A stretch of 20,569 nucleotides of DNA, taken from positions 1 to 20,569 of IMG/VR virus record IMGVR_UViG_3300037808_000510; one strand, written 5' to 3'. Of the stretch, positions 5,519 through 14,543 are shown piece by piece. The notes below the pieces were generated by a model. That model worked only from the letters and a program-made list of their open reading frames with translations. It was not told the DNA's origin and searched no databases. A program made the translations under genes and the position numbers. Origin of the DNA: a virus. How positions within the stretch are numbered: position 1 is the stretch's first letter; each line of letters opens with the position of its first letter.

Positions 5519-8500
5519 TTAGCCAACCTGTTCGCAGGTGAAGTAGAGCGGGTAGAACAACCGGTTAGTGCCGGAGTTTTGGAAGACGCCGATCTCGATG
5601 TACTGACCGGCGGTCGTCTTGACGAGCCCATTCACCTCTTGCGTCTCGAACTGTCCACCGTTGCCGGCCTGCGCCGAGATCGCGTCGGCCGTGCCGTTGA
5701 CCGTAATAGACATTTGGCGCGTACCGGTGCCGTTAATATCCCATGTGCCTTTCGCGCCGACGCGCCAAGTGCCAGCACCGGGTGAGATTCGCGAGGTGTT
5801 CGAGCTTGTAGAGTGCCAGCCCAGATTGTCCCAGTGCTCGTGCGACCAAGTGACCGAGGTCAAGCCCCCGCCCGTCGTGATCGACTGCGAGGCGTTATTG
5901 TTGTGGACCTTCGCGGTGTAGTTCCAGCCGAGTTCGAGCGCAGTCGTCGCCGAGTTGACGCGGACGGGCGTGTAGCTTTGACTCCCGAAGCTCCCCGCCG
6001 TGTCGGTGAGTCCGAGCCATGTCGACGCGCCTCCGCCCCAAGCCGTGTCCGTCGTCCCGTTCCAGTAGTAGGCCTCGTCGTCGTCGGAGTCGATCCAGAA
6101 TCCCCGGTTGCTCGCCGTGAACTCCGACGGCCGGGTCGAGACCGCTTCGATCTCGACGCCGCGAGGGTCGACCCAGTCCGCCGTGAGCTTCTGGCACGTG
6201 ACGTCCTGGTGAAACTCAATGTTGCCATTGGACGAGTCGGTCGAGAAGTAGTCGTAGGTGTCGTCGAAGAGGCCGAACCCGCCGGCGAACTGTCGCAGGC
6301 TCGCCGTGTAGGTGTCGGCCGTGTCGGTGAAGTCTGCCCGCGCGCCGGCGAGGTGGTGCGTGCCGGTCGTGTTGACCGCGAACTGCTGCGTCGTCGCGAC
6401 GCCGTCGGCGTGAGGCTGGAAGAGCATACCGCCGTTCGTCGAGGACGCCGCGAGCTTCACGCCGGTCCCTTGAACGCCGACGCTGCTCAAGCTCTGATTC
6501 GGAGTGCCGTAGTAGGTCGAGCCGAGCCCCTCGGGGTAGAAGAGGCCGACGTCACTCCGCGCGTGCACGTAGGTCCCTGCGAGGACCGCAGCGAGCGTAG
6601 CCGGGTCGGTGATCTCAGCCGGCCCGAATACGACGCCGCCCTCGATCGGCTTCCCGTCGTTCGCGAGCGACTCCCATGAGCCGTCGCCGGCGCCGACCAC
6701 TGTCATGCCGCCGACGCTACCTGCGTTCGCCGCGAGGTGCACCTCGTTCTGGATCCAGCCGCCGGCCGTGAAGTCTGTCTGCCCGCCTGCCGTCGCGTAG
6801 GCGTCGAGCTTGATTCCGCCGCCGGCCGCCATGGTCTGGAGCATTGTCGGAGTCCGCGAGGTCGCGCCGCCCGACCGCTCCTTCTTCGCCGCGTCACCGT
6901 CACCGACGCGAGGCGGAGGGTAGGCCTTCGGTCGACCGTAGGCGTCGAGCACGCCGGTCGACACGAGGAGTTGGTGCGTCGCGTAGGGGAGAGAGCCGCC
7001 GCCGAAGACCGAGAACGAGTTCGCCGGCAAGTCGGTGTCGCGAATGTTCCCACCCGGCGGGTAGTGACCTCCGCCTTGACCTCCGCGCCCGACGCTCGTG
7101 TATCCCTGCGCGCCTCCGCCGCCGGCCTTCTGCCGAGGTCGCGTCGGCTCACCAGGGCCGGGCTCACCAGGGACCGGCTCGCCGGAGTTCGGCCAAGGCG
7201 TGCCGGGTCCTTCCTGGTCCGACCCGGTGGTGCCGGGCTCGCCGGTGCCGTCCGGTTTCGTCGTCGTCGTCGTGCCCTCGGATCCTGGCCCAGTGCCGGG
7301 AGGGTAAGAGACCGGAGGCGTCCAAGTGTCGGCGCCGGTGTTCGCGAAGATCCCGCCGCCCGGCGCGCCGGAGGTCGCCGAGTTCAACACGGCCGGCTGT
7401 CCGGTGCCTCCGCCGCCAGTCATTGCGTCTTGCCCGCCGCGCTCGCGCGTGCCGCCTACCGCCGTCTGGCAATCCTTCGGCGGAGGCTGCGAGAATGGCG
7501 GAGCAGTCTCGGTGAGGTGAGGCGGGGGAGTCGTCGTCGCCTGCGTCGTCGTCCGCTTGTCCTCGGGGACGTAGAAGAAGGCCTCGGCGGTCCACCTCCA
7601 CTTACCAGGGCCGACGCCCTTCGCCCACTCGTGAGGCATTGCCGGATCCCAGCGGAGGTGAACCGGCGCTAGGAACGGGCCGCCGACCGTCGGTTCTTCG
7701 TAGGCCTGCACCTCAAAGTCGAGGGGGCCGTCGCCGACTTCATTCTTGAAGAGCGCGTTAGCGTGAATGTGCGCGGCGTTGATCGGTAGCCCGTCGACGG
7801 TCCGGCCGATCGTGTGCACGTCCTGATTCTCGCCGACCTCAATGAAGCCGCCCTGCCTTGCCGTCGTGCTCGCGACGATCAAGTTGCTAGCAGCCGGAGC
7901 GTCGGCACCTCCCGGCGCGTCCTTCGGGTCGGGCTCGATCGGTCGGCCGGAGCTTGAGAACGGCGACCCCGGCTCGCCTGCGCCGGTCCCTGTCCGTTGA
8001 TCCGGCGTCGTCGATTTGCTCCCACGGATCCTGTCTTGAAGCTCCTTTAGGTAGTCGGAGACGAGCGTCACCGCGCCTGTCTGCCCCGACTTGTCCTCGC
8101 CTTGCCCCGGAGCTTCCTCCGGGTCCGGCGCGACGGGTCCGGCACTCGGCGCGCCGCCGGTGTCGACGACGTAGCCGTAGCCCGCGATCCCGTCCTGATC
8201 GGCGGTCGTGAGTTGCCAGGCAAGCGCGCCGACCTCGGGTGCCGCTTGGATCACTCGCCAGAACGAGTGAACGTGCGCGCGCCGAGTCTCGTCGGGTTCG
8301 TCCTCGACCGTGAGGTCGTAGACGAAGGTGCCGATCTCCGGGTCGCCTGCATTGTTGACCGCGATCAAGTTCGACGAGGTGACGGGGATCCCGAGAAGGT
8401 TCTGCTCGTTCTCGTTCGTCGACGCGAGGACGACGATCGGGGTCTTCTTCGGAATGTCCGGCGACCCCGGCGGGAGCGTCACGAGGACACCCTTGTCGAA

Positions 8501-8896
8501 TCGCTCGTCGAGCTTCCAATCGTCGCCCGAGAGTCCGACCTTGATCGTGCGCGGAGCTTCGGCCGCGTCTTGCTGGTCGCGCGTGCGCGTGCTCCCGTTG
8601 TCCTCGGCCGCCTGCGGCTTCTTCGACGCGCTCGTTGTCAGCCCGGGAGCGACGAAGAACCACGCGCCCATTTGCCGGTCCTCCGGCGAGGCCTGAGGCC
8701 AATGGAAGCCGCCAAGCAAATCGCCGCAAGTCATGACCGCCGAGTCAGACCCTTCGTGCCCCTCGAAGATCCAGTCGCCGAACTCGGTGCGACCCTCGAT
8801 CCGCGCGACGCGGACCGCCTCACGGTGTTCTGGGAGGAGTCCTCGGTGATCCTGTAGCGGCAGAATGCCGAGTTGCTTGTAGCCTCCGAGCTTCAT
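5519..8896 (-). CDS. Large tail fibre / receptor-binding protein with C1q-like tip
   Basis: This 1125-residue protein is the largest in the window. The N-terminus (1-110) is a compact domain that probably attaches to the tail. Two β-rich modules (about 115-260 and 345-450), each containing an A-H-(V/I)-H element, alternate with disordered Pro/Gly/Asp/Thr-rich linkers (about 262-340 and 450-615). The second linker holds runs such as TTTTT and TTTQATTTPPP. From 615 onwards the chain is β-structured with many Gly and Thr, including a fibre-like FWIDSDDDEAYYWNGTTDTAW segment (about 930). The last 100 residues (GTWRVGAKGTWDIN to LFYPLYFTCEQVG) look like a C1q/TNF-type jelly-roll trimer tip that could bind the receptor. 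The start overlaps the glycosyltransferase stop as ATGA. Domain names are inferred from sequence style. Confidence 0.8.
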   Translation of the reverse strand: MKLGGYKQLGILPLQDHRGLLPEHREAVRVARIEGRTEFGDWIFEGHEGSDSAVMTCGDLLGGFHWPQASPEDRQMGAWFFVAPGLTTSASKKPQAAEDNGSTRTRDQQDAAEAPRTIKVGLSGDDWKLDERFDKGVLVTLPPGSPDIPKKTPIVVLASTNENEQNLLGIPVTSSNLIAVNNAGDPEIGTFVYDLTVEDEPDETRRAHVHSFWRVIQAAPEVGALAWQLTTADQDGIAGYGYVVDTGGAPSAGPVAPDPEEAPGQGEDKSGQTGAVTLVSDYLKELQDRIRGSKSTTPDQRTGTGAGEPGSPFSSSGRPIEPDPKDAPGGADAPAASNLIVASTTARQGGFIEVGENQDVHTIGRTVDGLPINAAHIHANALFKNEVGDGPLDFEVQAYEEPTVGGPFLAPVHLRWDPAMPHEWAKGVGPGKWRWTAEAFFYVPEDKRTTTQATTTPPPHLTETAPPFSQPPPKDCQTAVGGTRERGGQDAMTGGGGTGQPAVLNSATSGAPGGGIFANTGADTWTPPVSYPPGTGPGSEGTTTTTKPDGTGEPGTTGSDQEGPGTPWPNSGEPVPGEPGPGEPTRPRQKAGGGGAQGYTSVGRGGQGGGHYPPGGNIRDTDLPANSFSVFGGGSLPYATHQLLVSTGVLDAYGRPKAYPPPRVGDGDAAKKERSGGATSRTPTMLQTMAAGGGIKLDAYATAGGQTDFTAGGWIQNEVHLAANAGSVGGMTVVGAGDGSWESLANDGKPIEGGVVFGPAEITDPATLAAVLAGTYVHARSDVGLFYPEGLGSTYYGTPNQSLSSVGVQGTGVKLAASSTNGGMLFQPHADGVATTQQFAVNTTGTHHLAGARADFTDTADTYTASLRQFAGGFGLFDDTYDYFSTDSSNGNIEFHQDVTCQKLTADWVDPRGVEIEAVSTRPSEFTASNRGFWIDSDDDEAYYWNGTTDTAWGGGASTWLGLTDTAGSFGSQSYTPVRVNSATTALELGWNYTAKVHNNNASQSITTGGGLTSVTWSHEHWDNLGWHSTSSNTSRISPGAGTWRVGAKGTWDINGTGTRQMSITVNGTADAISAQAGNGGQFETQEVNGLVKTTAGQYIEIGVFQNSGTNRLFYPLYFTCEQVG

Positions 8897-9738
8897 GCCG
8901 CGACCTCTTCGAGTTGCTCATAGAAGGCCGCCGCGCGAACGATCTCCCGGTGTACCCAGCCCTGAACGGACGCGACGGGAAGCCTCGGCGGATCCCATGG
9001 CGACCCGTCGCCGGGCTCAGCATACCAACCCTTCGCGAAGTGCGAGTTAGGGTACGCGTAGTGAATGAGCGCGGACGTGACGCGCGCCTCCGGCCGCCAG
9101 TTCGTTTGTGTGAGCGTGATCCGGTTCGGAGCGAGGTCGAGGGCGGCGAGCGCGAGACTCCACGCGCGCATTTGGTCGGACCAATGGAACTCGTGCTCGG
9201 CGAATCGGTCCATGAAGTGCCACCAGGCCCAGCCGATAGTTTCTGCCTGCTCGATCGGGACGACGTAGGGGACGCGAGACCCCCATGTCGTGTCTGCGTT
9301 CTCGCCGAGCTTGAGACCGGCCTCGGTCGCGAGCTTCTTCGCGAGGCCTGTCGTGAGATCGTTCGGGCACCGGTCGACCGAGAGGACACCAGGCCACGAG
9401 ACTTTGCGGGTCCATACGAGGTCAGGATCCATGAGGACGATATGGGTCGCGTCAAGGTCGCGACCGATCCGCGCGGCGTCGATCAAGGCCGCAACGGTGT
9501 TGCGCGCCGCCCAGTCGACCCCGTTGTGCACGCGGTGATTCCTGGTCGGGACGACGAGCGCGCCGGCCTTCTCTGCCTCCGTGAAGCCGGCGTCGAGGTT
9601 CTCATGTCCGCCGTGAACGAGGATCAATGGCGACACGCCCTGGTGGGTCATACACGAGTAAGCGAATACCTTCGCCTGCCAAGCGTGGTAGTGGCGGTTT
9701 TCGCATGACGCGACGACGAGGTGCCTAGGGTTCGACAT
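8893..9738 (-). CDS. HPAT/SerGT-like peptidyl O-glycosyltransferase
   Basis: This 281-residue protein resembles eukaryotic hydroxyproline O-arabinosyltransferases (GT95) and peptidyl-serine galactosyltransferases (GT96). The shared features are YHAWQAKVFAY at 17-27 (compare the Y-x-x-W-Q motif of HPATs), an LVHGG/HENL segment, a long helix leading into HIVLMDPDLVW at 99-109 with the D104-x-D106 metal site in place of the usual EPDH, and IHYAYPNSHFAKGWY at 225-239, like the I-H-Y-x-Y-…-K-G block near the HPAT C-terminus. There is no signal peptide or membrane segment, so it would act in the cytoplasm on nascent virion protein. It overlaps the upstream tail gene by 14 bases and the fibre start by 4. 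The sugar and acceptor are unknown. The closest alternative call is a generic GT-A glycosyltransferase. Confidence 0.65.
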   Translation of the reverse strand: MSNPRHLVVASCENRHYHAWQAKVFAYSCMTHQGVSPLILVHGGHENLDAGFTEAEKAGALVVPTRNHRVHNGVDWAARNTVAALIDAARIGRDLDATHIVLMDPDLVWTRKVSWPGVLSVDRCPNDLTTGLAKKLATEAGLKLGENADTTWGSRVPYVVPIEQAETIGWAWWHFMDRFAEHEFHWSDQMRAWSLALAALDLAPNRITLTQTNWRPEARVTSALIHYAYPNSHFAKGWYAEPGDGSPWDPPRLPVASVQGWVHREIVRAAAFYEQLEEVAA

Positions 9739-11896
9739 AACCTTCGATCATGCGCCGAACGTCCGGCGGTAGCAAGGCCTGAGCGTCGACAGCCGACGGC
9801 GTAGACGCAAGCTCGACGGTCGTGAGCGCGCCCTCGCGTGTGAAGGAGTGAACGACACGGTCGACCGATCCGGCGATCGTGGCAGGCCTGTAGTCCGTCG
9901 TCAGGCCGCCCTCGTTGTGATCCCGGAAGCGGATAAACTCGGCGAGCGCGTAGGCCTTCGCGACCGAGGTCAACTCGCCGAGGTTCACGGGGTCGCCGAG
10001 GTTCGGGAGGTTGAGGTCGGTGCCGGCCGCGTCGAAGGCCGCGAGAAACTCTGCCTCAATGTCGTCGTTCCACGGGAAGCGAGCGACCGCCCTCGGAGCC
10101 CGAACGTAGAGTTCGAGGATCGGACCCTTGCCGGCGACCGACCTCGTGAGCGTCGGCGTCAGTTGTGCCTCGGCCTCTCCGACGGTGACGTCGATCGCAT
10201 GAAAACGCCGGCGGTCATTCGGCGCGCCGACCGCGATCGTGAGGAGGATCGAGACCTCGTGGTCCACGGTCAAGTCGGTGTCGGCGAGCATGAGCTTCCG
10301 CGCCCTGAAGTCGGCGCGCCCTCCCTCTTCGGTGACGGTAGCGGACCGAACGTAGCGGTCGGCGACTCCGGTGAAGTCCGTCACGAGTTCGACGCGAAGG
10401 ATCCCGAGGTCCTGGTCGACGATCGTCACCTTCGCCGGCGCGGCCTGTAGGTCGCGGAGTGAGTTGTCGATAATGGGGGTCGAGTTCGTCAGGCTGTTGT
10501 TGAGCAGAGGCGAGGCGTATCGGTTCGCGGTCAGTTGCCAGATCTCGTCGTCGACCGTGTCGTAGCCGGCACCGAGCGGAGTCCATGCACGGACGACGCA
10601 GTAGTCGAGGAACGCGAGCGCCGGAGCGCGCGACCCCGTCTCGTAGTCCTCGATCCCGACTCGGTTCGCCTGGTAGGACTTGATCCGGTCGTTCCACTTC
10701 TTCGTGACACGGTAGGTCCGCCGGTAGTGCGCGCGAAGCTGTGCGATCCTCACGGCCCACAAGCCGCTCGGGTCAAGCTGCGGAGCGCTGTAAGAGTTGA
10801 TCGCGTTCGAGAGCCAGAGCTTGCGGATCCTCTCGCGGGTGAGCGGTAGCCGCTCGGCGAGCGGGTTACCGGTTGTGTTCTCCGCGAGGAACAATATGTA
10901 ATCGTCGAGCGAGACCCATGTCCCTTGAACGACCGCGCGCCCGTTTATCGTCCCGTCCTCGGGGAGGGGGATCACGTTGACGCAGCGAAGAAGCTCGGCT
11001 TGCTGCCGCGTTCGCGTCGTGTTGCTAGCGCCGGTCGGGTCGCTCTCCGACGCGTTTATCCGCGCCTCCATGAACCGGTCGAAGTAGACGCGGACCTTCT
11101 CCGGCCGTTCCATGACTCGGTTCTGAAGCTCGAAGAGTTGCGACCCGACGATCGGGCGAAGGCCTGCCTCGTCCGCGCGCGTGCGGGTCGTACCCTGCGC
11201 CGGGAGGCCAAGCTGAGCGACCTCGCCCTCGTTCTGAGTGTCGTAGAGCACGAGCTTGCCCTCGTCGTCGACGAAGGTGTTCGCCGCTCCGCCGAGGTAG
11301 CCCATGAGCGCAGCGATCGCCGCGTCGCCTTGGAAGTTGAAGATCCAGCCCTCGACCTGAACCGTCGAGGTGGAGAGGACGTTGTCACGGTCGCGCCAGT
11401 TGCCGGCGCCGACGACGAGGTCGAGGATATCCGTCGCGACCTCGATCACGAGCCAAGCCCGAAGGCCGAGGTTGAGCGAGTAGGGCGCGTAGGCGACGTC
11501 GTCGGACACAACGGTCGTCTGACTCGCAGCGTCCGGCGGGAGGTTGCTGCCGCGCGGCTCTGACCGCCTCACGAGCGGCGTCTTCCGCCTCACGTTGTAA
11601 TGCCGAGCGACGAAGACGTAGGGAAAGGCCCAGCGAGGGTCGGTGAGCCGGAGCGTCGTTGTGTTGGGGTTCGCTGTCGGTGAGAGACCTATGATAGTCA
11701 GCCGCTTCTGATCGTGGGTCCTGAGCCCGTCCTCAAGCGACAGCGCCGACCCGTGCACCTCGGCGTTATCGAAGAGCCCCTCGGCCGTGTCGCGATCGAC
11801 TTCGAGGTCGAGCACGTATGGCGAGGTCCCGGCCTGCTCGACCCAGTTCGTCGTAGCCTCGACTTCGAGCGTGACGCCGTCAAGTCGAACGATCAC
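9725..11896 (-). CDS. Large tail/baseplate protein, hub candidate
   Basis: This 723-residue protein is probably part of the tail tip or baseplate. It starts with GTG in a GTGA overlap with the preceding gene, so it is translated by coupling. The N-terminus (1-105) is β-rich (MIVRLDGVTLEVE...) and resembles the opening strands of tail-hub proteins. Residues 145-260 contain helices and a FVDDEGKLVLYD strand pair, as in hub domains. Residues 300-480 are helical, with many Arg and Tyr. The C-terminal third returns to β-sandwich-like sequence. It lies between the tape-measure candidate plus a first tail-tip protein and the fibre genes, the usual place for Dit/Tal/hub proteins. No peptidase or lysozyme motif is visible. 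The assignment rests on position and style, not on a named family. Confidence 0.6.
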   Translation of the reverse strand: MIVRLDGVTLEVEATTNWVEQAGTSPYVLDLEVDRDTAEGLFDNAEVHGSALSLEDGLRTHDQKRLTIIGLSPTANPNTTTLRLTDPRWAFPYVFVARHYNVRRKTPLVRRSEPRGSNLPPDAASQTTVVSDDVAYAPYSLNLGLRAWLVIEVATDILDLVVGAGNWRDRDNVLSTSTVQVEGWIFNFQGDAAIAALMGYLGGAANTFVDDEGKLVLYDTQNEGEVAQLGLPAQGTTRTRADEAGLRPIVGSQLFELQNRVMERPEKVRVYFDRFMEARINASESDPTGASNTTRTRQQAELLRCVNVIPLPEDGTINGRAVVQGTWVSLDDYILFLAENTTGNPLAERLPLTRERIRKLWLSNAINSYSAPQLDPSGLWAVRIAQLRAHYRRTYRVTKKWNDRIKSYQANRVGIEDYETGSRAPALAFLDYCVVRAWTPLGAGYDTVDDEIWQLTANRYASPLLNNSLTNSTPIIDNSLRDLQAAPAKVTIVDQDLGILRVELVTDFTGVADRYVRSATVTEEGGRADFRARKLMLADTDLTVDHEVSILLTIAVGAPNDRRRFHAIDVTVGEAEAQLTPTLTRSVAGKGPILELYVRAPRAVARFPWNDDIEAEFLAAFDAAGTDLNLPNLGDPVNLGELTSVAKAYALAEFIRFRDHNEGGLTTDYRPATIAGSVDRVVHSFTREGALTTVELASTPSAVDAQALLPPDVRRMIEGYVEP

Positions 11897-13296
11897 CCGT
11901 TGCCCCGATTCCCTCGGGGAAGCTCACCGGGAGGCTGTCCGGCGACCGCTGCACCTTCGAGGAGTTGCACAAGTTCGAAGACCTCGACGAGCGTTCGCGA
12001 GGTGATAAGCGTCTCGTATCCGTCGAGGCCTCGGCTCTCGTTCGCGACCGACGTGTCGCGAGAGAGGAGGACCGCCGTCACTCCGTCGCCGACCTCGCCT
12101 GCGCCGGACACCGTGGGAGTCGGCACCGACGACCCGACGACCTTCGTCACCGTCTCGACGGTTCGGATCACGACCCGGTTCGCTTGGTAGACGTGCGCCG
12201 GAGTCGAGAGGACCGTCCCCTCGGTCTCGTCGGTGACCTCGTCGGGCTCGGGCCAGACGTAGCGGACTATCTTGCCGAAGTCGATCTTGTCCTTCGTCAC
12301 CACGACGCGTTCGAGGAGGTTCCCCTCGACGGCTGCGAGACCGGAGACCTTCGCGGTGATCGTGTGGGCGTAGAAGTTGTAGGTCGGGTCGAGGAGGTCG
12401 AGCGTCAAGCCGCTCCCGAGCGCGACTTCCATTTGAGAGATCACGTAGGGCAAGCAGACACTCTCCCATACCGAGACCAAGCTCGACGCGACGGTCCGGT
12501 CGACGGCGACGGTATAGGTCGCGGTCGCCCGCGTGAGCGGTTGCGCGGTCGCGTCGGTCTCCGAGGCATCCTCGGTGATCGAGACCGCTAGCGCCGGGTC
12601 GATCAAGCTCGTGTGATTCGTCGAGCTTGCCGACTGGTCGAAGTGAATCTCTTTATAGGTCCGCGAGAAGCCGGCCTCTCCGTTGCCGAGGTTCGGCTCG
12701 TAGCCCTCGGCCGTGAGTTCGATCGTCCACCCGAGTGCCGCGCGGATCACCTCGACGCGCGCGGCGATCTCTGCGAGGTAGGTCGCCGTCGCCGTCGCGG
12801 CCGGAGACACGACGCCGGTGTATTCGCCGGACACCGTGAACTGACCGATCCGGCTCGGCGTGTAGCTCACCGAGTAGCCGAAGCTCCGAAGCGCGTCGCC
12901 GTCGGTCGTGATCGCCGGGACGCCGGCTGTGATCGTGACCTCGTAGAGCCGCGAGGTGTTCGTATCGAAGCGGGGGTCGCGCTCGCCCGGCTTGCTAATC
13001 TCTGGGGTGACGTCTATCCCGGTGTAGTCCGCGTCGTCGAGCGTGAGCGACGCGGTGCCCAAGAGGGTGACGACGAGCCGCTTGCGCACCGTTTGGAACG
13101 TGTCCTCGATCGTCTCGCAGTCGGCCGCGAGCGCTGCCGTCGTCGGCGAGTCCACGACGAACCGGAACGTCACCTCGGCCTGACCGCCGGCCTTGCTGAG
13201 CCGGTGAATGTCGGTGAGGTGCAGGGTCGAGGATCCGACGGTGCCGGGCACGGCCTGCGAGTTGTAGGTGATCGCCATTTCGCGAACGAGTGCCAT
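11893..13296 (-). CDS. Distal tail/baseplate-type protein
   Basis: The product has 467 residues, with the start set at 13296 where GGGAGG (13305-13310) lies eight bases upstream. The open frame continues 78 codons further, but that part is Arg/Ser-rich read-through inside the tape-measure gene. It contains what look like two related halves. Residues 1-120 (ITYNSQAVPG... LTDIHRLSKAGGQAEVTFRFVV, then a DTFQTVRKRL helix) and residues 125-250 (YEVTITAGVP... GYSVSYTPSRIGQFTVSGEY, then a helix) each have β-sheet followed by a helix, as in tail-tube-fold modules. This fits a tail-tip ring protein built on the tube fold. It begins one base after the tape-measure candidate stops and ends in a GTGA overlap with the hub candidate. 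Confidence 0.6.
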   Translation of the reverse strand: MALVREMAITYNSQAVPGTVGSSTLHLTDIHRLSKAGGQAEVTFRFVVDSPTTAALAADCETIEDTFQTVRKRLVVTLLGTASLTLDDADYTGIDVTPEISKPGERDPRFDTNTSRLYEVTITAGVPAITTDGDALRSFGYSVSYTPSRIGQFTVSGEYTGVVSPAATATATYLAEIAARVEVIRAALGWTIELTAEGYEPNLGNGEAGFSRTYKEIHFDQSASSTNHTSLIDPALAVSITEDASETDATAQPLTRATATYTVAVDRTVASSLVSVWESVCLPYVISQMEVALGSGLTLDLLDPTYNFYAHTITAKVSGLAAVEGNLLERVVVTKDKIDFGKIVRYVWPEPDEVTDETEGTVLSTPAHVYQANRVVIRTVETVTKVVGSSVPTPTVSGAGEVGDGVTAVLLSRDTSVANESRGLDGYETLITSRTLVEVFELVQLLEGAAVAGQPPGELPRGNRGNG

Positions 13297-13297
13297 T

Positions 13298-14023
13298 TTA
13301 GCCGCCTCCCAGTAGCTCGGTGAACTTCTTCGCGAGGTCGGTCGCGCCATACTTGAGAGCTTGAAGTTGACCGCGACGAAGCCGCCGCTTCTCGTTCCTC
13401 TCCACGGCCTCGTCCTTCCGCGCGTTGCGCGAGAAGGCCTTGCCGACGTCGCCGAAGACCGCGCCGAGCCCGACGTCCTCACCTTCTCCGGCGAACTCGG
13501 AAATGATCGGGAGGACGTTCGCGCGCTCAAGCTCCAGAAACTCCTTTATGAAGTCGCCGGAGAGGATCCGCTGCATGTCGTCTGCCATTAACGTGATATC
13601 GCCTTGGAGCCCTGGGATCGTGCCGGGGTCGAGGCCGTAAGCTCCGGCGAGCTTCGCGAACTCCGAGGCGAGTCCGCCGACGCCCTCGGCTCCTATCGAG
13701 GCCCCTCGCCTTCCGATCTCGGCAGCAATGAGGACCGCGCCGGCCGCGCCGGCCTTCCCTGCAAACGCCCCGACTCCGCCGCCGCCGAAGCTCTTCGCCT
13801 TGCCTAGGAGTTTGCCCTTGAGTCCGCCGCCGGACTTCTTCGCGCCCGCCCTCTTCGCACGGAGTCGCGAACCAAGCGACGCACGCCGGCCGTCGATAAG
13901 GCCGCCGCCTTCGGATCGCTGAACGGCACGCTCGGCGCGCTCGGCCTTCTTGCGAAGCTTCGCGGCCTTAGCTTCGGCCTCGCGAGTGTCGAGGACGACC
14001 TTGACTTCTGCCTTTTCTGCCAT
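13298..14023 (-). CDS. Short tape measure protein candidate
   Basis: This 241-residue protein looks like a miniature tape measure. It has a Lys/Glu/Ala-rich coiled-coil N-terminus (MAEKAEVKVVLDTREAEAKA, residues 1-38), a Gly/Lys-rich section, a hydrophobic Gly/Ala helix (about 84-103) of the kind that could enter a membrane, then helical sequence to a basic C-terminus (about 205-241). It sits between the tail-tube-side genes and the tail-tip genes, exactly where the tape measure gene is expected. Typical siphovirus tape measures are 600-2000 residues. With about 0.15 nm per residue this one would define a tail near 36 nm. If it is not the tape measure, none is present in this block. AGGTGA precedes the start at 14023. 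Confidence 0.6.
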   Translation of the reverse strand: MAEKAEVKVVLDTREAEAKAAKLRKKAERAERAVQRSEGGGLIDGRRASLGSRLRAKRAGAKKSGGGLKGKLLGKAKSFGGGGVGAFAGKAGAAGAVLIAAEIGRRGASIGAEGVGGLASEFAKLAGAYGLDPGTIPGLQGDITLMADDMQRILSGDFIKEFLELERANVLPIISEFAGEGEDVGLGAVFGDVGKAFSRNARKDEAVERNEKRRLRRGQLQALKYGATDLAKKFTELLGGG

Positions 14024-14030
14024 GGGTCAC

Positions 14031-14543
14031 CTATGAGGGGACGGCGGTCGTGTCGCCTGCGCCGGTCCAAGCTTCCCAAGTGTACTGCCTCTGGGCGACG
14101 TAGCCGTGGTCGGCGTCAAGCTCCGCAGCGATCGCGCTCGCGGACCTCAGTTGTATCGTCGTGCCGAGCGTCGGACCTAGCAACTTCATTGCGTCGAAGA
14201 GGACCGCCTCAAGTTCCATGAGACCGCGACCGAGGCTCGTGAGGTCGCCCGAAGGACCCGGCCCGCCTATCAGGACGGTCTCGCCCCAAGGGTCGGCAGC
14301 GACGCGCTGTGCGATCAAGATCGTGTAGCGCTGCGAGACGAGGTCCTCGGATTCGTCGTCGACCGTGAGGTCCTGCGGGAGGATCAAGCAAATGGGCCAG
14401 CGGGATTGAGACCGGATCCGCTCAATGTCGATCCCGGCCGAGATCAAGACATTCGCGAAGACGACCTCGCCGCCGACGCCGGGCCAAACCGCCGCCGCGA
14501 GCCGGGTCTTCATTGCGAGCGCGACGGTCCAGGCGTTGCTCAT
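14031..14543 (-). CDS. Tail completion/terminator-like protein
   Basis: This 170-residue protein has alternating strands and helices: RWPICLILPQ, QRYTILIAQRV, GLMELEAVLFDAMKLLG, TIQLRSAS and YVAQRQYTWEAW. This general plan is shared by phage tail-terminator and head-completion proteins that cap the tail tube as a hexameric ring. It starts in an ATGA overlap with the preceding gene and ends seven bases before the tape-measure candidate. The position would also suit the second half of a tail assembly chaperone pair, but the sequence looks like a folded ring protein and not a chaperone extension. The function is inferred from context. Confidence 0.5.
   Translation of the reverse strand: MSNAWTVALAMKTRLAAAVWPGVGGEVVFANVLISAGIDIERIRSQSRWPICLILPQDLTVDDESEDLVSQRYTILIAQRVAADPWGETVLIGGPGPSGDLTSLGRGLMELEAVLFDAMKLLGPTLGTTIQLRSASAIAAELDADHGYVAQRQYTWEAWTGAGDTTAVPS

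Noticed and set aside
7259-7273. Short CGT microsatellite in the fibre gene.
   Set aside because: It simply encodes the TTTTT run of the linker. It is too short to call a repeat element, though slippage is possible.
5813-7672. Two long + strand frames (288 and 311 codons) opposite the tail fibre gene.
   Set aside because: Arg/Val-rich composition with no domain. They are complementary shadows of the GC-biased fibre gene.
13297-13530. N-terminal extension of the distal tail protein by 78 codons.
   Set aside because: Arg/Ser-rich sequence inside the tape-measure gene. GGGAGG eight bases before 13296 marks the real start.
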